A stretch of 51,589 nt of DNA from Paludibacter sp. (GTDB taxonomy: Bacteria > Bacteroidota > Bacteroidia > Bacteroidales > Paludibacteraceae): positions 1 to 51,589 of the forward strand of contig JAQVAV010000021.1 in NCBI GenBank assembly GCA_028690665.1, given 5' to 3'. The notes under the pieces were generated by a model. The model did not search any database. It was not told where the DNA came from and was given only the letters and a program-made list of their open reading frames with translations. Both the position numbers and the translations under genes were made by a program. Positions 26,641 to 36,081 of this stretch are shown piece by piece; positions within the stretch are counted from its first letter, which is position 1, and every line of letters starts with the position of its first letter.

Positions 26641-27631
26641 ATGAAAAACATTTACAACTTTATTCTAACTTTTGTTCTTTCGATTGGAACATCAATAAAT
26701 TTATTTACGCAACCGTTACCTCCTGGTATTAAGGGAGTGGCTCCTATCGGAGGAGCTGTACCAACGGTAATGACAACATCCGCTACGGAAATAACGAGTG
26801 CTTCTGCGACATTGGGTGGAAATGTAACCGCAGATGGAGGTTCTGCAGTTACAGAATCCGGTATAGTTTATTCTCTTACAGATGAAAGCCCCACCATTGC
26901 AGAAAATGCGACTAAAGTGGCTATCAGTTCCGGAACTGGAACTTTTAGTGAAGCAATAAATTCTTTATCCGAAAACACGACCTACTATTATAATGCTTAT
27001 GCAATTAACAGCATAGGGGTCTCTTACGGAACTGCATCTAATGTATGCGATTAACAGTAAAGGAACTTCTTATGGTACGGCTGCAAGTTTCACTACTTTA
27101 AAGCTACCGGTAGTTACCACAGCAGCTGTCACAATATTGACAACAACAGCCACCGGGAACGGAGATATTACAGATTTGGGAAGCCCTGCTCTTACAGCTT
27201 ATGGAGTATGTTGGAATACCACTGGTACGCCCACTGTTTCGGATAGTAAGACGGATAATGGAACAGCAACAGAAACAGGTGCATTCACAACTTCAATGAC
27301 AGGATTGTCCCCAAATACATTATACTATGTTCGTGCTTATGTAACCAATTCTGCCGGAACTGTATACGGTGATGAAGTAAATTTTACAACAAACGTTGCT
27401 ACCGGACTTTATCAATCCATAAATAACAAAATGATCTATATTAATTCAAGTAGAAATGAGATCATGATTAATTCTGATAAAATTTCCGCTTTAAAAATTT
27501 ATGATATGAGTGGTAGTCTTGTATTTACTCAAGAATTAACCGGAAAGTCTGTTGTCAATATAAATACTTTGAAAGCAGGCATCTATATTGTGAAAGCAGA
27601 TGGATTTATATCAAAAATGGTGATAAAGTAA
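26641..27631 (+). pseudogene. Broken secreted repeat protein with T9SS sorting domain
   Basis: Two overlapping frames make one protein. The first (26641-27054) has a signal peptide and a fibronectin-like repeat ending YYNAYAINSIGVSYGTASN. The second (from about 27041) begins with the equivalent point of another repeat, YAINSKGTSYGTAASFTT. It has one more full repeat (VVTTAAVTILTTTATGNGDI and so on) and a T9SS sorting domain (LKIYDMSGSL, LKAGIYIVKADG). The junction, where matching repeat ends meet out of frame, looks like a deletion by recombination between repeats. A ribosomal frameshift cannot be ruled out but nothing supports it. Expected role when intact: a surface or secreted protein. Confidence 0.75.
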
Positions 27632-27653
27632 AAAGATGGGAAGTAAAGATATT

Positions 27654-27679
27654 GAGGGTGTCCGGTTTTGGACACCCTC
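27654..27679. terminator. Hairpin between convergent genes
   Basis: GAGGGTGTCC and GGACACCCTC form a GC-rich 10-bp stem with a 6-nt loop, 23 bp after the broken repeat gene and 6 bp beyond the putA stop. It can serve both strands, though a T-tract is poor on each side. Confidence 0.7.
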
Positions 27680-27685
27680 TGTTAT

Positions 27686-30600
27686 TTAGTCCGGTATCTC
27701 AGTAAAACTTCCGTAACGATGGTATTCGTAAGTCACACTTTGCTCTTTCAGATAATGCAGTAATTCAAGACGCCCTTCAATCAGCGGTTGCTGTGTCGCG
27801 ATATAAAGTCCGAGACTAGCCGCCTTCTTATAAATATCACTAGAAAGTTGAGTCGAACAAGTACGGACACGTTCATATCTTTCCATGATATTAATAAATT
27901 CAGATTCAGTTTGTACATGAATTCTATCTTTACCGACAAGTGTCTGAATAGTTCCAATTTTCGGATCGTCGCTTTCGAAACTTACAAATATGGGTGTATT
28001 GGCAATTCCAGCAGCCGCAACAGCCATCATTACCTCGCAAAGATCATCGTCCGGCATAACACGTAACAGCATGTTTTTAAGGGGTAAATAACGGAAAACA
28101 TTTTGTTCTCCCATGATTTTGTTTATATCCCGTTCCACAGAGAACTCTTCGGCATAATTTTTCAGATAACTTGCAACAGCTGTTTCAAATTTCTTCTTAT
28201 CATCATCTCTCAGCACAGCAGCCCAGGTTCTGTATTCTGCCGGTAAATCAGTTGCCACAATTTGTTTCGTATTATTGGTAATATCCACAAAACACGAAAC
28301 ATAATTCGGACCACCTGCTTTAATGCCTCCTCCGAATGCTGAACGTTTCATGCCTCCGAATGGCTGCCGGTTAACGATGGCACCGGTAATTCCACGATTA
28401 ATATACAGATTTCCGGCCTCTATACTATTTTTCCAGAGTTGCAATTCACTTTCGTCCAAAGTTTGCAAACCGGCAGTCAGTCCATATTCCGAAGTATTTG
28501 CGAGACGAATGGCATCTTTCAGGTTTTCAGCACAAACTACCGAAAGCATTGGCCCGAACAGTTCATTGATAAAGGAGTAACTACCCGGTTTGACACCCCA
28601 TTTTACACAAGGTTTCAATATATAGTGTTCTTCATCCACAAATTCGGGTTTTACCAACCACCATTCACCCTCTTCCAGATTATCAATCGCATGAAGCAAT
28701 TTATCGTTATGATTCGTAATCATTGGGCCGACATAGTTTCCTCCGTCCCATGCACTTCCAGTATGCAGACTGGTAACGGCATCAATCAGTTTGGATTTGA
28801 AACTGGGATCTTCATATACTTCTTTTTCAAGGATAAGCAACGAGCAGGCTGAACATTTTTGACCGGCATTGCTAAAAGCCGAAGTAACAACACTCTGAAT
28901 AGCATGGTCACGATCAGCTGACGCTGTAACAATAATGGCATTTTTCCCACCAGTTTCGGCTGACAACGGACAGGTCGGATTATTTTCGAGCAACCGGAAT
29001 GCAGTATCCGTTCCTCCTGTCATAATAATGTGCTTAACGGAAGGATGCGCCGTCAGATAATTCAATGGTTCACGCCCATCTGTACAAACTACCTGTAGGG
29101 CATCTTTTGGTACACCAGCATCCCAGAAGCATTGTGAAAATTCCCAAGCCACCGGCAAAGCTACCGTGGCTGGTTTCAGAATAACCGTATTTCCTCCGGC
29201 CAAGGCAGAAGACACACCGCCTACAGGAATAGCCAATGGAAAATTCCAAGGAGGAATAACGAGAACAATACCTTTAGGGCTGATTTTCACGCTATCAAGC
29301 TGTGAAAATCGGCTCATGGTAACAGGATAGAAACGACAAAAATCAGTTGCTTCCGAAACTTCCACATCTCCTTCGGCAAATGTTTTGCCCGTAATAGCCG
29401 ACATACAGCCAATAAGATGCCCACGTTTAGCACTAAGATTTTCAGCTGTTTTATGTAATACTTTATTGCGAAGTTCCATACTTGTTTTGCGCCAACCGGA
29501 AGCATCTTTTTCAGCAACTACTATGATTTCTTTTATCTGTTCAAGATTAGACAGGCTGGTTTTACAAACACAGATTTCACCTTTCTGGCTGCGATCAATA
29601 TATTCATATTTCTTTTCAGTAATGATTTCCTGGTCGCCAATTTGGACTGGAATGATATAAGGTTTATCCACTGCTGATTTTTTCCATGAATTACGAATTT
29701 GATCTGCCCATTGGCGGTTTGGGATAAGATCAAAATTGGTATCCGGTTCATTATGAAATTCTGATAACGATTGTTCACCATGTGTATTTTCTACTACACC
29801 GGTCAGGCGGTTTTGCTTTCGTTTAGGCGTGTTATCCATTTTGTCTTTCAAAGCGTAAGCCTGTTCGAACTGGTTCCGAAGAAAATTCCAATGTTCACTG
29901 TCTACCTTCAGATTAAATGAATAGCTTAGGAAATTATCTTCTCCGGTATTCTCGTCAAGACGACGTACCAGATAAGATACTGCATTCAAAAAATGTTCGT
30001 CCTTTACCACCGGAGTGTACAGAATAATTTGTTTTCCTAATTGACGCATTACCCGTGGAAGATGATTAGCCATCCCTTCGAGCATTTCGAAAGTAACATA
30101 CTCTTCTACACCGTTCTTCTTGGACAGCAAATGAGCATAGCCAATACTGAAAAAGTTGTGAGAAGCTACACCGATACGAAGCGCCTTCACATTTTCCGGC
30201 AAAAATGCGCGGTCCAGAATATGTAAATAATTGGCATCTACTTTTACTTTACTGTCCAGCACAGGATTTTCCCAGCCACGAAGCGATGAAACAATGGATT
30301 CCATTTGCAGGTTGGCACCTTTTACCAAACGCATTTTGAGTGGAGCTCCACCGTCGGCATAACGGGCTTTAGCAAATTCTAATAATTCCGACTGAAAATT
30401 CCATGCATCCGGCAAATATGCCTGGACCACTATTCCGGCAGAATAATCTTTAAATTCGGGATAGCTTAATACCGTCTTAAAAACATCTAAAGTAAGTTCT
30501 GTATCCTTATATTCCTCCATATCGAGATTGACGAACTTATACTCCTTTTCGCCTGTTTCATCAACAAACGGATAGTCCATAGCCTGTTTATAAATACGGG

Positions 30601-31207
30601 CCATACGTTCGCAAAGATCTATTTTATTCTGGGCATAATTCAGCGGATTAATCTGGGCATAGATGCCTGAAAGTTTAACGGAAATATAATTAATATTGGG
30701 ATCTTTCAGCGCTTCGATATAATGTTCATAACGATGATTGGCTTCTCCATCACCCAAAACAACTTCTCCCAGCAGGTTGACGTTCTGTCCGATTTTTTGT
30801 TTGTAACGTCCACTCAAATGACGATTAAGCAAAGAAGGTTTTTCATTAATAATAACTTTCGAAGTGTCCGAACGCAGACGTTTCTTAAAAATCGGAACCG
30901 CAATGAAGTCGAACCAGTAGCCGAAAGCTGTAAACAATTTCAACAAATAAGCATCGGTCGAACCAAAGAATTTAGGAACGCCATAACGTTCAATCAAAAT
31001 TTTCATTCGACGAGCCAATTTTTTATTGTCATGTATCTGAGACGATTCGTCAAGCAATTTCGAGAGTAATGCCTTATCGTTGGGATTCTGAATCAGAATA
31101 GCATACTTTTGTTGCTCCTTTAGTTCTTCGGGGCTAATCTCTTTTTCTGATTTTTCGAGAAATAATTTTCCCCATTCAATCACCTCATTGGTCATTATCG
31201 TTTCCAT
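27686..31207 (-). CDS. putA: Bifunctional proline dehydrogenase / P5C dehydrogenase
   Basis: A 1173-residue enzyme oxidising proline to glutamate in two steps. The N-terminal half (about 90-480) is the FAD-dependent proline dehydrogenase barrel: NYISVKLSGIYAQINP, MRLVKGANLQME and FEMLEGMANHLPR. The C-terminal half (about 560-1010) is an aldehyde dehydrogenase with the NAD-site and catalytic motifs VIPPWNFPLAIPVGG, AETGGKNAIIV and SNAGQKCSACS, the nucleophilic Cys near residue 783. No ribbon-helix-helix DNA-binding domain precedes it, so it should not act as its own repressor as in E. coli. It is monocistronic; a terminator-like hairpin follows. Confidence 0.94.
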   Translation of the reverse strand: METIMTNEVIEWGKLFLEKSEKEISPEELKEQQKYAILIQNPNDKALLSKLLDESSQIHDNKKLARRMKILIERYGVPKFFGSTDAYLLKLFTAFGYWFDFIAVPIFKKRLRSDTSKVIINEKPSLLNRHLSGRYKQKIGQNVNLLGEVVLGDGEANHRYEHYIEALKDPNINYISVKLSGIYAQINPLNYAQNKIDLCERMARIYKQAMDYPFVDETGEKEYKFVNLDMEEYKDTELTLDVFKTVLSYPEFKDYSAGIVVQAYLPDAWNFQSELLEFAKARYADGGAPLKMRLVKGANLQMESIVSSLRGWENPVLDSKVKVDANYLHILDRAFLPENVKALRIGVASHNFFSIGYAHLLSKKNGVEEYVTFEMLEGMANHLPRVMRQLGKQIILYTPVVKDEHFLNAVSYLVRRLDENTGEDNFLSYSFNLKVDSEHWNFLRNQFEQAYALKDKMDNTPKRKQNRLTGVVENTHGEQSLSEFHNEPDTNFDLIPNRQWADQIRNSWKKSAVDKPYIIPVQIGDQEIITEKKYEYIDRSQKGEICVCKTSLSNLEQIKEIIVVAEKDASGWRKTSMELRNKVLHKTAENLSAKRGHLIGCMSAITGKTFAEGDVEVSEATDFCRFYPVTMSRFSQLDSVKISPKGIVLVIPPWNFPLAIPVGGVSSALAGGNTVILKPATVALPVAWEFSQCFWDAGVPKDALQVVCTDGREPLNYLTAHPSVKHIIMTGGTDTAFRLLENNPTCPLSAETGGKNAIIVTASADRDHAIQSVVTSAFSNAGQKCSACSLLILEKEVYEDPSFKSKLIDAVTSLHTGSAWDGGNYVGPMITNHNDKLLHAIDNLEEGEWWLVKPEFVDEEHYILKPCVKWGVKPGSYSFINELFGPMLSVVCAENLKDAIRLANTSEYGLTAGLQTLDESELQLWKNSIEAGNLYINRGITGAIVNRQPFGGMKRSAFGGGIKAGGPNYVSCFVDITNNTKQIVATDLPAEYRTWAAVLRDDDKKKFETAVASYLKNYAEEFSVERDINKIMGEQNVFRYLPLKNMLLRVMPDDDLCEVMMAVAAAGIANTPIFVSFESDDPKIGTIQTLVGKDRIHVQTESEFINIMERYERVRTCSTQLSSDIYKKAASLGLYIATQQPLIEGRLELLHYLKEQSVTYEYHRYGSFTEIPD

Positions 31208-31540
31208 ATTTCTGAATTAAATTGTTTGTTCACTATTTATGATAAAAAAACGATCGCAATTTAGTATTTTTATTGTTCGTAATACATATAGAGATTAAGA
31301 AAAATATGGTCATTATTATGGAAAAGTCAACAACGTATTTAACTTTTACCATCTAAATTAATCTCTATAAAAACAGGAAATTAATCCCGGTGCAATATAA
31401 TATATTTTGATTCAAAAATGAATAAAAATAGAGAAAATAATACACTCTTCAATTAATAAATATGAACTTGTAATCAGGTCATAAAATTTATGATAAATAA
31501 ATATCAGATTGGCTCTTTAGATTTAAATTTCATAGTGAAC
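31208..31540. other. Intergenic region upstream of putA, no gene seen
   Basis: AT-rich, with stops in all frames. It should contain the putA promoter, but no exact TAnnTTTG element was found on the minus strand within 130 bp. Confidence 0.4.
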
Positions 31541-31712
31541 TCGTCTTGACTTTTAAATTAGATAGAATTAAAAATGTCATATTTCTTTTTTTAGACAAAA
31601 GATACAGAATTTACAGAAATTTGTAAGATATAAAATCTGTCAATTCTGTGAATTTTGTCTTATTTTTCTAAACATTATTGAGATAAAGGATTATTATGAA
31701 AAGTCAAGACGA
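31541..31712. repeat. Nested palindrome, MITE-like
   Basis: Terminal arms TCGTCTTGACTTTT (31541-31554) and their exact complement (31699-31712) enclose a second, inner inverted repeat of 24 nt. This pairs 31593-31616 with 31637-31660 and has 20 of 24 matches. The whole 172-bp unit can fold on itself and has no coding frame. A small non-autonomous element or a large structured RNA are both possible. Confidence 0.5.
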
Positions 31713-31741
31713 CTTCAAGTAAAGCGAAGAGCTATTCTATA

Positions 31742-31785
31742 TAAAAAAAGTGCAAAATTCTGATGTTTTTCAGTAATTCTGCACT
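31742..31785 (-). terminator. Intrinsic terminator of nth
   Basis: On the minus strand AGTGCAGAATT pairs with AATTTTGCACT (one mismatch) around a 15-nt loop and is followed by seven T residues. It starts 26 bp after the nth stop codon. Confidence 0.85.
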
Positions 31786-31810
31786 AATTATCTCTGAAGG
31801 ATCAAATATC

Positions 31811-32455
31811 TCAGATTTTTATTGCTTGAGTATAGTATCGGCACCAATCCTTTATCCCGCATTCACTGCATTTGGGTTTTCGCGCCACGCACACATAACG
31901 CCCATGCAAAATAAGCCAGTGATGTGCTTTAGGGATTAACTCTGGAGGAATATGTTTTACCAACTCTTTTTCAGTTTGTAAAGGATTTTTCGAGTTTGTT
32001 GTTAAACCAATCCTTTCCGAAACGCGAAAAACGTGCGTATCCACAGCCATTGCCGGCTTATTGTAAACGATGGAAGCAATAACATTAGCCGTCTTCCTCC
32101 CTACTCCCGGTAATTTTTGTAATTCATCCACATCATCAGGCACAACGCCATTGAAATCACTTATAAGTTTATGAGCCATTCCCACCAAATGTTTAGACTT
32201 ATTATTCGGATAAGAAACTGAACGAATATATTCGAAAACCACCTCCGGGGATGTTGCCGCCAAAGCTTCCGGCGTTGGAAAGTCATGGAACAATTTAGGA
32301 GTAATCATATTCACACGTTTATCCGTACATTGAGCAGATAGAATGACTGCAATCAGTAATTCGAAGGGATTGGAATGATGTAATTCAGTCTCAGCCACAG
32401 GCATATTTATCGAAAACCATTCAATAATATGCTCATATCTTTGTTTTGTTGTCAT
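31811..32455 (-). CDS. nth: Endonuclease III
   Basis: A 214-residue DNA glycosylase/AP lyase for oxidised pyrimidines (base excision repair). The helix-hairpin-helix LPGVGRKTANVIASIVYN holds the catalytic lysine, and VDTHVFRVSERIGL the catalytic aspartate. The C-terminal CVARKPKCSECGIKDWC has the C-x6-C-x2-C-x5-C spacing of the [4Fe-4S] cluster. The start at MTTKQRYEHI is chosen; a 15-codon upstream extension is hydrophobic and unlike the family. It is divergent from ftsK. Confidence 0.95.
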   Translation of the reverse strand: MTTKQRYEHIIEWFSINMPVAETELHHSNPFELLIAVILSAQCTDKRVNMITPKLFHDFPTPEALAATSPEVVFEYIRSVSYPNNKSKHLVGMAHKLISDFNGVVPDDVDELQKLPGVGRKTANVIASIVYNKPAMAVDTHVFRVSERIGLTTNSKNPLQTEKELVKHIPPELIPKAHHWLILHGRYVCVARKPKCSECGIKDWCRYYTQAIKI

Positions 32456-32510
32456 ATAAAAATTAAAAATCAGAAAAATGAAAACAATTATAAGGATCAA
32501 TTGTCTTATA

Positions 32511-32518
32511 CAAATTTA
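32511..32518 (-). promoter_or_regulatory. Putative nth -7 element (TAAATTTG)
   Basis: An exact TAnnTTTG match on the minus strand, 56 bp before the nth start. No clear -33 box is seen. Confidence 0.4.
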
Positions 32519-32552
32519 TAGTAAAAAATAATTTCAGGCTTATGTTTTTTGC

Positions 32553-32560
32553 TATTTTTG
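32553..32560 (+). promoter_or_regulatory. Putative ftsK -7 element (TATTTTTG)
   Basis: An exact TAnnTTTG match in the divergent nth-ftsK gap, about 107 bp before the ftsK start. It would leave a leader of about 100 nt. Confidence 0.4.
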
Positions 32561-32667
32561 TAAATTAAATTATTTATAACGATTAAAAGTCAAAACTGTT
32601 TATACCCAAGGGATAAACCATTCAACAATAATTAGAAATTCAGTTTTCGATTATTCAAACCGGATTT

Positions 32668-35208
32668 ATGGCACCAAGAAAACCGATAAAACCAATTTCA
32701 AAAGCAGCCGATGCTAAATCTGAATCAAAAAAAATATTCAGTCAGGAAAGTACAAGAAAACAGCCAAAACCGCCTAAGCCCAAAAGTAATGAACCGGGGA
32801 TTTGGGATCATATAAAGGTGTTTTTGACCGATGAGCGTACCCGTTTTGTAGCCGGTGCTTTATTAATGTTGGGAGTTTTATATTTCTCATTAGCATTTAT
32901 TTCTTACTTTTTTACCGGAGCTGCAGACCAGAGCAAAATGGATTTAAGTCTGGATGAATTACAGTCTTCAAGAACCGATATTCAAAACTGGACCTCAGTC
33001 AGCGGTGCATATATCGCCGAACATTTTCTCAATCGCTGGTTTGGTATTTCGTCATTTGCTATTCTTGGATTTCTGGCAGTTATTGGTTTAAAACTCCTAA
33101 AAGTGAAGGATTTTTCTGTATGGAGAAGTTTTTTTCATGCGGCTTTTTGGCTTATATGGCTCTCTGTCGCACTTGGATTTGCAGTCAACCCCTTTGTAAA
33201 AGAATGGTTTTTCTTTGCTCCGGGCGGGCAACATGGCGAAGTTGTTGGGAATTGGCTTAGTTCTTACGTTGGATACCCGGGAACAGCACTCATTTTGTTC
33301 GGAACATTACTTATTTACAGCATTTTCAGTTCAAGAAGAACAATCCCGTTTTTGAAAGGTCTGTTCAAAAAGAAACCGAAAAACGCATCTCATAACTTTA
33401 TTGAAGATGAAGAAGACAATGAACCAACTGTAGCGGTAGGCACTGAAATCATTCCTGAAGACTGGGTATCAAAAGGAACAGAAGAAGAGACTCTTACCGT
33501 GGAAACAGAAGATCTTCATCCTGACAAAGCAAATAATATTGATGTAGAACCGGTTATTGCTGAAAGTAAAGAAAAAACAGATTCCGATAATCATGGGGTA
33601 ACTTTCGAAATTGAGAAACCTGTTAATGATGATTCTGAAAATGCAACCATAAATGAAGATGAAAATGAAGATCCTTATTACAACGTTGCAAAGCTTGGAA
33701 AATATGACCCGACGCTGGATCTATCACATTATCAGTTTCCAACTTTGGATTTGCTCAAAGTTTATGGTACCGACAACAACACACAAATTGACATGATTGA
33801 GCAAAATGCCAATAAAGACAAGATTATCAAAACCTTGCAGAATTACGGCATTGAAATAGACTCTATCAAGGCAACTGTTGGGCCTACTATTACTCTTTAT
33901 GAAATTGTACCGAAAGCAGGTATTCGCATTTCCAAAATTCGGAATTTGGAATATGATATTATGTTAAGTCTGGCAGCCACGGGCATTCGTATCATTGCTC
34001 CTATTCCCGGAAAAGGAACGATTGGTATCGAAGTTCCAAATGCTGATCCACAAATTGTCTCTATGCATTCGGTCATTGCGTCCAAAAAATTTCAGGATTC
34101 AAAATATGAACTTCCCGTTGCATTCGGGCGCACAATCACCAACGATATTTTCATGGTAGACCTGACAAAAATGCCCCACTTGCTGGTAGCCGGAGCCACA
34201 GGTCAGGGAAAATCGGTCGGACTAAATGCCATTATTACATCACTGCTTTACAAAAAACATCCGTCTGAATTGAAGTTAGTGCTGGTAGACCCGAAAAAGG
34301 TCGAATTCAACATCTACGGTGATATAGAAAAGCACTTTTTGGCAAAAATGCCTGACGGAGATGATCCTATTATCACGGACGTAACCAAAGTAGTGGAAAC
34401 GCTGAATTCACTTTGTAAAGAAATGGATGACCGTTACGATTTACTCAAAAAAGCCCATGTTCGCAATATCCGTGAATATAATGAGAAATTTTTCAACCGG
34501 CATCTGAATCCGGAAAAAGGACATCGCTTTTTACAATATATTGTCGTAATTGTAGACGAGTTCGGCGATTTAATTATGACAGCCGGCAAAGAAGTGGAAA
34601 TGCCGATTGCACGTATCGCCCAATTGGCCCGGGCCGTAGGTATTCACATGATTTTGGCTACTCAGCGGCCTTCGGTCAATATTATTACCGGTGTGATTAA
34701 AGCCAACTTCCCGGCGCGTGTAGCATTCCGTGTATCATCTATGATGGACTCACGAACAATTTTGGATGCTCCCGGCGCCAATCAGCTTGTAGGTCGTGGT
34801 GACATGCTTTTCTCACAAGGAAGTGACCTGACACGCGTTCAGTGCGCTTTTGTTGATACGCCCGAAGTAGAAAACATTGTTCACTATATTTCCGGCCAGC
34901 AGGGTTACCCGACGGCTTTCTATCTGCCTGAATATACTGCCGCAGAAGGGGAAAGTGTAGATGTAAGTTCAATTGACATGGCCAAACGCGACCCTTTGTT
35001 TGAAGAAGCAGCCCGGCTTATTGTTGCAAATCAGCAAGGTTCAACATCGCTCATACAACGAAAATTTTCGATCGGGTACAATCGGGCCGGACGCATTGTC
35101 GACCAGCTGGAAGTTGCAGGAATTATCGGACCATTCGAAGGAAGTAAAGCACGTCAGGTTTTGGTTATGGACGACTATCATTTAGAGCAAATACTAAAAA
35201 ATCTTTAA
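32668..35208 (+). CDS. ftsK: DNA translocase FtsK
   Basis: An 846-residue ATP-driven pump that moves and sorts chromosome DNA at the division septum. The N-terminus is basic and proline-rich, followed by four membrane spans (about residues 53-225). An acidic linker (about 245-340) follows. The motor domain has the Walker A GATGQGKSVGLN and the Walker B YIVVIVDEFGDL. The C-terminal gamma winged helix, which reads KOPS-type sites, has ARLIVANQQGSTSLIQRKFSIGYNRA. Length and order are normal for FtsK/SpoIIIE of Bacteroidota. Confidence 0.96.
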   Translation: MAPRKPIKPISKAADAKSESKKIFSQESTRKQPKPPKPKSNEPGIWDHIKVFLTDERTRFVAGALLMLGVLYFSLAFISYFFTGAADQSKMDLSLDELQSSRTDIQNWTSVSGAYIAEHFLNRWFGISSFAILGFLAVIGLKLLKVKDFSVWRSFFHAAFWLIWLSVALGFAVNPFVKEWFFFAPGGQHGEVVGNWLSSYVGYPGTALILFGTLLIYSIFSSRRTIPFLKGLFKKKPKNASHNFIEDEEDNEPTVAVGTEIIPEDWVSKGTEEETLTVETEDLHPDKANNIDVEPVIAESKEKTDSDNHGVTFEIEKPVNDDSENATINEDENEDPYYNVAKLGKYDPTLDLSHYQFPTLDLLKVYGTDNNTQIDMIEQNANKDKIIKTLQNYGIEIDSIKATVGPTITLYEIVPKAGIRISKIRNLEYDIMLSLAATGIRIIAPIPGKGTIGIEVPNADPQIVSMHSVIASKKFQDSKYELPVAFGRTITNDIFMVDLTKMPHLLVAGATGQGKSVGLNAIITSLLYKKHPSELKLVLVDPKKVEFNIYGDIEKHFLAKMPDGDDPIITDVTKVVETLNSLCKEMDDRYDLLKKAHVRNIREYNEKFFNRHLNPEKGHRFLQYIVVIVDEFGDLIMTAGKEVEMPIARIAQLARAVGIHMILATQRPSVNIITGVIKANFPARVAFRVSSMMDSRTILDAPGANQLVGRGDMLFSQGSDLTRVQCAFVDTPEVENIVHYISGQQGYPTAFYLPEYTAAEGESVDVSSIDMAKRDPLFEEAARLIVANQQGSTSLIQRKFSIGYNRAGRIVDQLEVAGIIGPFEGSKARQVLVMDDYHLEQILKNL

Positions 35209-35222
35209 TGAAAAACGGAATC

Positions 35223-35291
35223 GTTGATTTTTTGACAGTAGTATATTAAAGGCATACAGTTTGTATCTCTGCATTACGTCAAAAAATCAAC
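35223..35291. other. 14-bp inverted repeat with 41-nt loop after ftsK
   Basis: GTTGATTTTTTGAC (35223-35236) and its exact complement GTCAAAAAATCAAC (35278-35291) span most of the ftsK to LolA-like gap. The loop is long for a terminator. A structured leader or an operator pair for the next gene are alternatives. Confidence 0.45.
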
Positions 35292-35309
35292 TATAAAAAC
35301 TCTCTCAAA

Positions 35310-35945
35310 ATGAAGCGATTCACATATTCTATCTTCGTATTAATAATTTCGATATTCAACACAAATGCTCAAAACAGCACTGATGCTGAGAAAGTTATAA
35401 ACAATCTAGTTTCATCATTAAATTCCGGAGCCATCAAGACGAACTTTACCCTTTCGATGTCAGAAAAAAATGGTGTAAATTCGCAGTCCGGTTCAGGAAC
35501 ATTTATTTTAAAAGGAAAAAAATTTGCTCTTGAAATGGACGAAACCAAAGCGTGGTTCGATGGGAAAACACAATGGACTTTTGTAAAACAAAACAACGAA
35601 GTGTCGGTAACAGAACCGAGTGAAGAAGAACTCGCAACAGTTAACCCGATAGCAATCATTGAAGGATACAAAACAAAATCTTATGTCAGGTTCAGTAAAA
35701 CAAAATCATCTGCCAACTACATTGTAGAAATGAAACCGAAATTCAAAAACGATGATTTTGTCAATATTGAAATACAGGTTGCTAAATCAACCGGCAATCT
35801 GAATTCGATTAAAATGACTGACAAAAAAGGGCATATTATTCATCTCAGCCTGAAAAATTATCAAAAGGGCCTGAAAGTAACGAATGAAACTTTTGTGTTC
35901 AACAAAGCAAAACTTCCCGGAGTAATGGTAAATGATCTGAGATAA
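35310..35945 (+). CDS. LolA-like outer-membrane lipoprotein carrier
   Basis: A 211-residue protein with a signal peptide (MKRFTYSIFVLIISIFNTNAQ). Its LolA/LolB-type half-barrel shows GSGTFILKGKKFALEM, KAWFDGKTQWTFVKQNNEVSVTEP and NPIAIIEGYK. LolA carries lipoproteins through the periplasm to the outer membrane. Bacteroidota have several LolA-like proteins, so this one may be the main carrier or a paralogue. It follows ftsK at 101 bp, an arrangement often met in this phylum. Confidence 0.85.
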   Translation: MKRFTYSIFVLIISIFNTNAQNSTDAEKVINNLVSSLNSGAIKTNFTLSMSEKNGVNSQSGSGTFILKGKKFALEMDETKAWFDGKTQWTFVKQNNEVSVTEPSEEELATVNPIAIIEGYKTKSYVRFSKTKSSANYIVEMKPKFKNDDFVNIEIQVAKSTGNLNSIKMTDKKGHIIHLSLKNYQKGLKVTNETFVFNKAKLPGVMVNDLR

Positions 35946-36081
35946 TAAAAATTGATTGATAAATCTTTACCCTCTTTAAGAACTGTGTGCACTGAACAAG
36001 ATTTTCAACAAGTTCATTCATAAAAATGTACCTATTATGAACTAATGAACTTTATGAACTAAAACAAAAAACTATACAGAT

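Noticed and set aside
36037-36060. Three near-copies of ATGAACT before trxB
   Set aside because: The repeats are short, imperfect and in AT-rich sequence; no regulator is suggested by the context.
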